Positions 61,287 to 64,000 of a stretch of DNA of 64,000 nt are shown in pieces. Numbering within the stretch: position 1 is the stretch's first letter; each line of letters begins with the position of its first letter. This stretch comes from Agromyces humatus (GTDB taxonomy: Bacteria > Actinomycetota > Actinomycetes > Actinomycetales > Microbacteriaceae). The stretch covers positions 62,001 through 126,000 of the forward strand of contig NZ_JAJQPD010000008.1 of the NCBI RefSeq assembly GCF_021228295.1, given 5' to 3'. The notes under the pieces were generated by a model that had not been told where the DNA came from, did not search any database, and worked only from the letters and a program-made list of their open reading frames with translations. Both the position numbers and the translations under genes were made by a program.

Positions 61287-62173
61287 CCGAGGAGCGATGC
61301 CGAAACCACCCAGGCACCGTTCGCGATGTCGGCCGACGGCACGGCGATCGCGACATTGCCGGTGGCCGACGCGTCGGGGTACAGCTCGTTGATCTCGGAC
61401 CAGTCGTTCGGGATCACGGCCGAGTGATCGTACTCCTCGTGGGTCGTGCCGTCCGCTGACACGAACTTGACCGACAGATCGATCCACGGCGTTCCGGTCG
61501 TCGTGCCGACGTACGTGACGGTGACGGGCACCATCGCCCACTGCATGCCCTCAGGGGCAGGCTCGTTGAACTGGTTCTCGGCCGCGACGATGGCGTTGGC
61601 GTCGAGTGTCGGAGCGCCGACGGTGAGCTGCCAGTCGGGTGCCGAAGCCGGGCCGATCACCACGGTCGTGCCGATCGCAGCGGGGTTTTCACGGGTGCCG
61701 GGTTCGGGTGCCGGCGCCGGTTCGTCGCTCGGCTCCTCGACATCGACATCGGCGGGGGCATCGTTCGCTGCATCCACCGCAGTGGTGTCGCCCCCGATCG
61801 CCTCATCGACGCTCGTGACGAACGCCGCGGTGTAGGCGATCGACATCACGATCGACAGCACGAGCGCGGCCGCCGAAACGATCGCGCCGGCGGCAGCGAC
61901 ACCCTTTGCCTTCCCCTTCAGGAAGAGGGCGATCACGCCGAGGACGACGCCGACGAATGCCACGAATCCGGCGAGGACGCCGACGAACGGGATGAACGCG
62001 AACACGAGTGCGACGATGCCGACGATGAGCGCGGCGAGGCCGAGGCCGTTGCCGGGCTTCAGAGGCGAGTTGGGGGCTTCGCTCGCAGGGGAGACGTTCG
62101 GAGTTGCGGAGCCGGAAGCCGCTGCGGGCGGTGCGGGCGGGAATTCGGTGTCGCCGGGGTACTGGTCGGACAC
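61259..62173 (-). CDS. DUF4352 domain membrane protein
   Basis: The 304-residue protein has a proline-rich N-terminus, two or three hydrophobic helices (about 45-130, with L-V-F-A-F-I-P-F-V-G-V-L-A-G-F), an acidic proline linker and a C-terminal DUF4352-like beta domain (from about 165, W-Q-L-T-V-G...). It is probably exported with the beta domain outside. GTG 62173 follows GAGGA by eight bases; the ATG at 62188 is the alternative. The function is unknown. Confidence 0.77.
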   Translation of the reverse strand: MSDQYPGDTEFPPAPPAAASGSATPNVSPASEAPNSPLKPGNGLGLAALIVGIVALVFAFIPFVGVLAGFVAFVGVVLGVIALFLKGKAKGVAAAGAIVSAAALVLSIVMSIAYTAAFVTSVDEAIGGDTTAVDAANDAPADVDVEEPSDEPAPAPEPGTRENPAAIGTTVVIGPASAPDWQLTVGAPTLDANAIVAAENQFNEPAPEGMQWAMVPVTVTYVGTTTGTPWIDLSVKFVSADGTTHEEYDHSAVIPNDWSEINELYPDASATGNVAIAVPSADIANGAWVVSASLLGEDYFFKAS

Positions 62174-62237
62174 GTTGGTGATCCTCATTTCTGTGCTGTG
62201 TCTGTACGACGTTCGAGTTTTCGGATGTGGCTGTGCG

Positions 62238-62759
62238 TCAGTCCTCCACGACCTCGATGACGAGATCGAGCCCGTTGTCGGGGTGGTAACCCCACGAAGC
62301 CGCGAGTTGATCCCAGTCGGCGGTCTGGCGGCCATCGAGTGCGCGAGTGCTGTCCATGCGGGTAACGACGCTGTCAGGAACGTCGAGCTCCGTGAGCACG
62401 CAGACGACATCGGTGAGATCGGCGCCGCTGCTTTCCGCGCCTTCGGTCTGCATTGCGACGCTGTCGCCGTCGTCGCCCACGACGATCCAGGCGTTGTCTT
62501 CGACGTCGCACGTCTGCACGGCACCGTTGATCGGGCTCGGGGTGAGCGCCGCTGTGGCCGTTGCGATCACCGGGCCGGCGACAGCGCCGATCAAGGTGTC
62601 GACGATGAGGCCGATCCCGATACCGGCTGCGCCGTATGCAAGGTGGCGAGTGCTTCCGATGGGAGGGGGTGCCGCACCGTCATTCAGCGGGTCCGGCGCA
62701 TGGACCTCCATGGTCGGTTCTGCGGGGTCCGCCGTGAGGTCGATCTGCTGCTCAGTCAC
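62238..62759 (-). CDS. Hypothetical protein with one membrane segment
   Basis: The 173-residue product has an acidic N-terminus and a hydrophobic stretch A-A-G-I-G-I-G-L-I-V-D-T-L-I-G-A-V-A-G near 55. An extracytoplasmic tail with two cysteines follows. No family is recognised. The GTG start at 62759 follows an AAGGGA site. It is 10 bp downstream of the DUF3892 gene and is probably cotranscribed. Confidence 0.65.
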   Translation of the reverse strand: MTEQQIDLTADPAEPTMEVHAPDPLNDGAAPPPIGSTRHLAYGAAGIGIGLIVDTLIGAVAGPVIATATAALTPSPINGAVQTCDVEDNAWIVVGDDGDSVAMQTEGAESSGADLTDVVCVLTELDVPDSVVTRMDSTRALDGRQTADWDQLAASWGYHPDNGLDLVIEVVED

Positions 62760-62769
62760 GATCGTCCCT

Positions 62770-63051
62770 TCAGAAGCGGGGGAGGTGCAGCAGGTTGTCG
62801 CTCTCGCGGCCGTTGGCGACGGTCGTGAGGTAGCGGCGGCCGAGGTTTCCGGTCTTGGGGACGACGAGCGCACGAGCTCCAGTGACGTCGTGCGACGTGT
62901 ACATCGACGTGCCGGCGTCGATGGCGCGTGCGATGGCCTCGGGAGTCGCATTCGTGAGCGGGCTCGAGGTCGTCTGGGAGTACTGCACTGCGGTGATGTG
63001 CGAGCTGTGTGTGCCGGGGTTCTGAACCCGGACGCGTCGGATGTACGGCAT
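62770..63051 (-). CDS. DUF3892-type small protein
   Basis: The 93-residue protein shows H-I-T-A-V-Q-Y-S, A-I-D-A-G-T-S-M-Y-T and Y-L-T-T-V-A-N-G-R-E-S-D-N-L-L-H-L-P, the layout of DUF3892. The function is unknown. ATG 63051 follows AAAGGG. Confidence 0.75.
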   Translation of the reverse strand: MPYIRRVRVQNPGTHSSHITAVQYSQTTSSPLTNATPEAIARAIDAGTSMYTSHDVTGARALVVPKTGNLGRRYLTTVANGRESDNLLHLPRF

Positions 63052-63074
63052 GGCGAGTCGCCCTTTCGGTCGTG

Positions 63075-63095
63075 ATGCCGCGAGAAGTGCGGCAT
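63075..63095. promoter_or_regulatory. Hairpin in the leader of the DUF3892 gene
   Basis: ATGCCGC and GCGGCAT pair around seven bases, about 24 bp before the start codon. It may affect translation or be a chance GGATGCC-type repeat. Confidence 0.3.
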
Positions 63096-63234
63096 GTCGA
63101 CAAGCTAGGGCGACTGACCCTTCCGATGGGAACGAACGCTGATAAGGGGGGTTCTCAGCGAGTCGACAGGCGCGCGGGCTAATTGGGGCTACGGTGAGAC
63201 TCGCCGACCCGCAAGCCGCTCGAAGGAGGTCTGA

Positions 63235-64000
63235 ATGCCTGCTCCAACTCTCGCACCGACCACCGACTTGCGCATCTCGCTGGCCGGCATCGCTCGTCTC
63301 GCGGCGGTGAAGCGCCCAGTTGTGACGACATGGCGAAGTCGGTTCGCCACGGGTGACACCGCATTCCCGGCCCCGGTCGGCACTGAGGCAGGCATCGTGC
63401 TCTTCGACGCCGTCGAAGTCGCCCACTGGCTCGTCGACACCGGCCACGGCAAGAACCCGCATGCTGTCGAAGATGCCGCGCTGCACGCGACATCCGCCGT
63501 CATCGACCTCGACTTCGACGCGCTCACCGCGATGCTCGCGCTGCGGGCTGCACACGGCGGGCCGTTCGCCGACCTCGATGCCGACGACCTGGTCGACTTC
63601 GCCGATGAAGTCGACCCCGATGACGACTGCCTGTTGCGCGAGGTCGATCGACTCGGTGACGGGCTCGCCGCTGCTGCCCGCCGGGTCGATGCACTCGTCG
63701 ATGCTGCCTACACCCCGACGGCCGCGTTCGAGCAGGTCATCGCCGATCACATCCGCGGCTCGCGAGAGTTCTCACGGGTCGTGCTCGCACCCGAGGCATC
63801 CGCGCTGGTGAGCGAAATCGCGATCGAACTGGCCCTGACGAACGAACTCGCCGACGCCGGCGCGCCCTGCTTCGTCGACCCGACCGGGGTCGGCGGTGAT
63901 CGCCTCGTCGACCTGGCCGGGCGGCTCGACGAGCTGGCCGACGTCGCGATCGTATCGGCCGACTCCGACGCGGGCGCGGCGCGACTGTTGCGCCGCCGCC
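63235..64000 (+). CDS. N-terminus of a large protein, possibly a DNA-methylase-type defence gene (3' end outside window)
   Basis: Reading from ATG 63235 (GAAGGAGGT ends four bases before) the frame is open to the window end, over 255 residues. The first 75 residues form a MerR-like helix-turn-helix: L-A-G-I-A-R-L-A-A-V-K-R-P-V-V-T-T-W-R-S-R-F and F-D-A-V-E-V-A-H-W-L. An acidic D-P-D-D region follows. I recall similar starts in actinobacterial N-6 DNA methylases, but no catalytic motif is in the window. It is divergent from the DUF3892 gene. Confidence 0.45.
   Translation, partial: MPAPTLAPTTDLRISLAGIARLAAVKRPVVTTWRSRFATGDTAFPAPVGTEAGIVLFDAVEVAHWLVDTGHGKNPHAVEDAALHATSAVIDLDFDALTAMLALRAAHGGPFADLDADDLVDFADEVDPDDDCLLREVDRLGDGLAAAARRVDALVDAAYTPTAAFEQVIADHIRGSREFSRVVLAPEASALVSEIAIELALTNELADAGAPCFVDPTGVGGDRLVDLAGRLDELADVAIVSADSDAGAARLLRRR

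Overview
The window is very GC-rich (by eye about 70%). It has strong G/C preference at third codon positions, frequent GTG starts, many 4-base ATGA/GTGA gene overlaps, and regulators and lipoproteins typical of Actinobacteria. Frequent GGATGCC/GGATGTC words, an interspersed repeat of the type GGTTGAGGAG...GTCTCGAAACC, and the gene repertoire suggest a Microbacteriaceae chromosome, perhaps Agromyces-like. That taxon is an inference. No rRNA, tRNA, CRISPR array, transposase or integrase was seen. No stretch over 300 bases lacks a gene. The first and last genes run off the window.

Layout. 1-13.8 kb: phosphopantetheinyl transferase (partial), POT peptide transporter, a lipoprotein with repeated SNG motifs, a polyprenol-phosphate sugar transferase, an MFS/AraC pair, a ROK regulator, an SRPBCC protein, a SemiSWEET-like protein, and a LuxR regulator followed by a coupled flavoprotein/methyltransferase pair. 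13.8-17.1 kb: lactate/alpha-hydroxyacid oxidase coupled to its FadR-type repressor, with two clear operators, and an alcohol dehydrogenase. 17.2-20.7 kb: a NYN/OST-HTH RNA-nuclease-like protein, a CHAT caspase-like protease with one membrane segment and a lectin-like tail, and a Trypco1-like protein. The last two look like a conflict or cell-suicide module. 20.9-26.8 kb: serine hydrolase, DivIVA-like protein coupled to a flavohemoprotein, 2-hydroxyacid dehydrogenase, and a classical Hmp. 26.9-39.7 kb: a complete L-rhamnose regulon (ABC importer, mutarotase, isomerase, kinase, aldolase-dehydrogenase, plus a fucose-isomerase-like protein) read leftward from one promoter flanked by two LacI operators, with a divergent LacI gene. 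39.7-47.2 kb: second LacI with glycerate kinase, glutamate dehydrogenase, GAF-ANTAR regulator, fatty acid desaturase, and a MarR/MFS pair. 47.3-64 kb: a large secreted GH31-type glycosidase, lipase, phosphatase, lipoate ligase, orphan DNA methyltransferase, acyltransferase, CsbD protein, LLM oxidoreductase, secreted sialidase, DUF4352 and DUF3892 proteins, and the start of a protein that may be a DNA-methylase-type gene.

Themes. Rhamnose, sialic acid and GH31 functions point to scavenging of plant or animal glycans. The most striking structural pattern is that four accessory blocks (MFS+AraC, hmp, acyltransferase+CsbD, sialidase) are each bracketed by diverged 51-93 bp direct repeats. Each repeat is a second partial copy of the end of a neighbouring gene, as if circular DNA had integrated by single crossover. 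An interspersed repeat is also built into the reading frame of the rhamnulokinase gene, and many genes have a TANNNT box 6-8 bases before the start codon, implying leaderless mRNAs.
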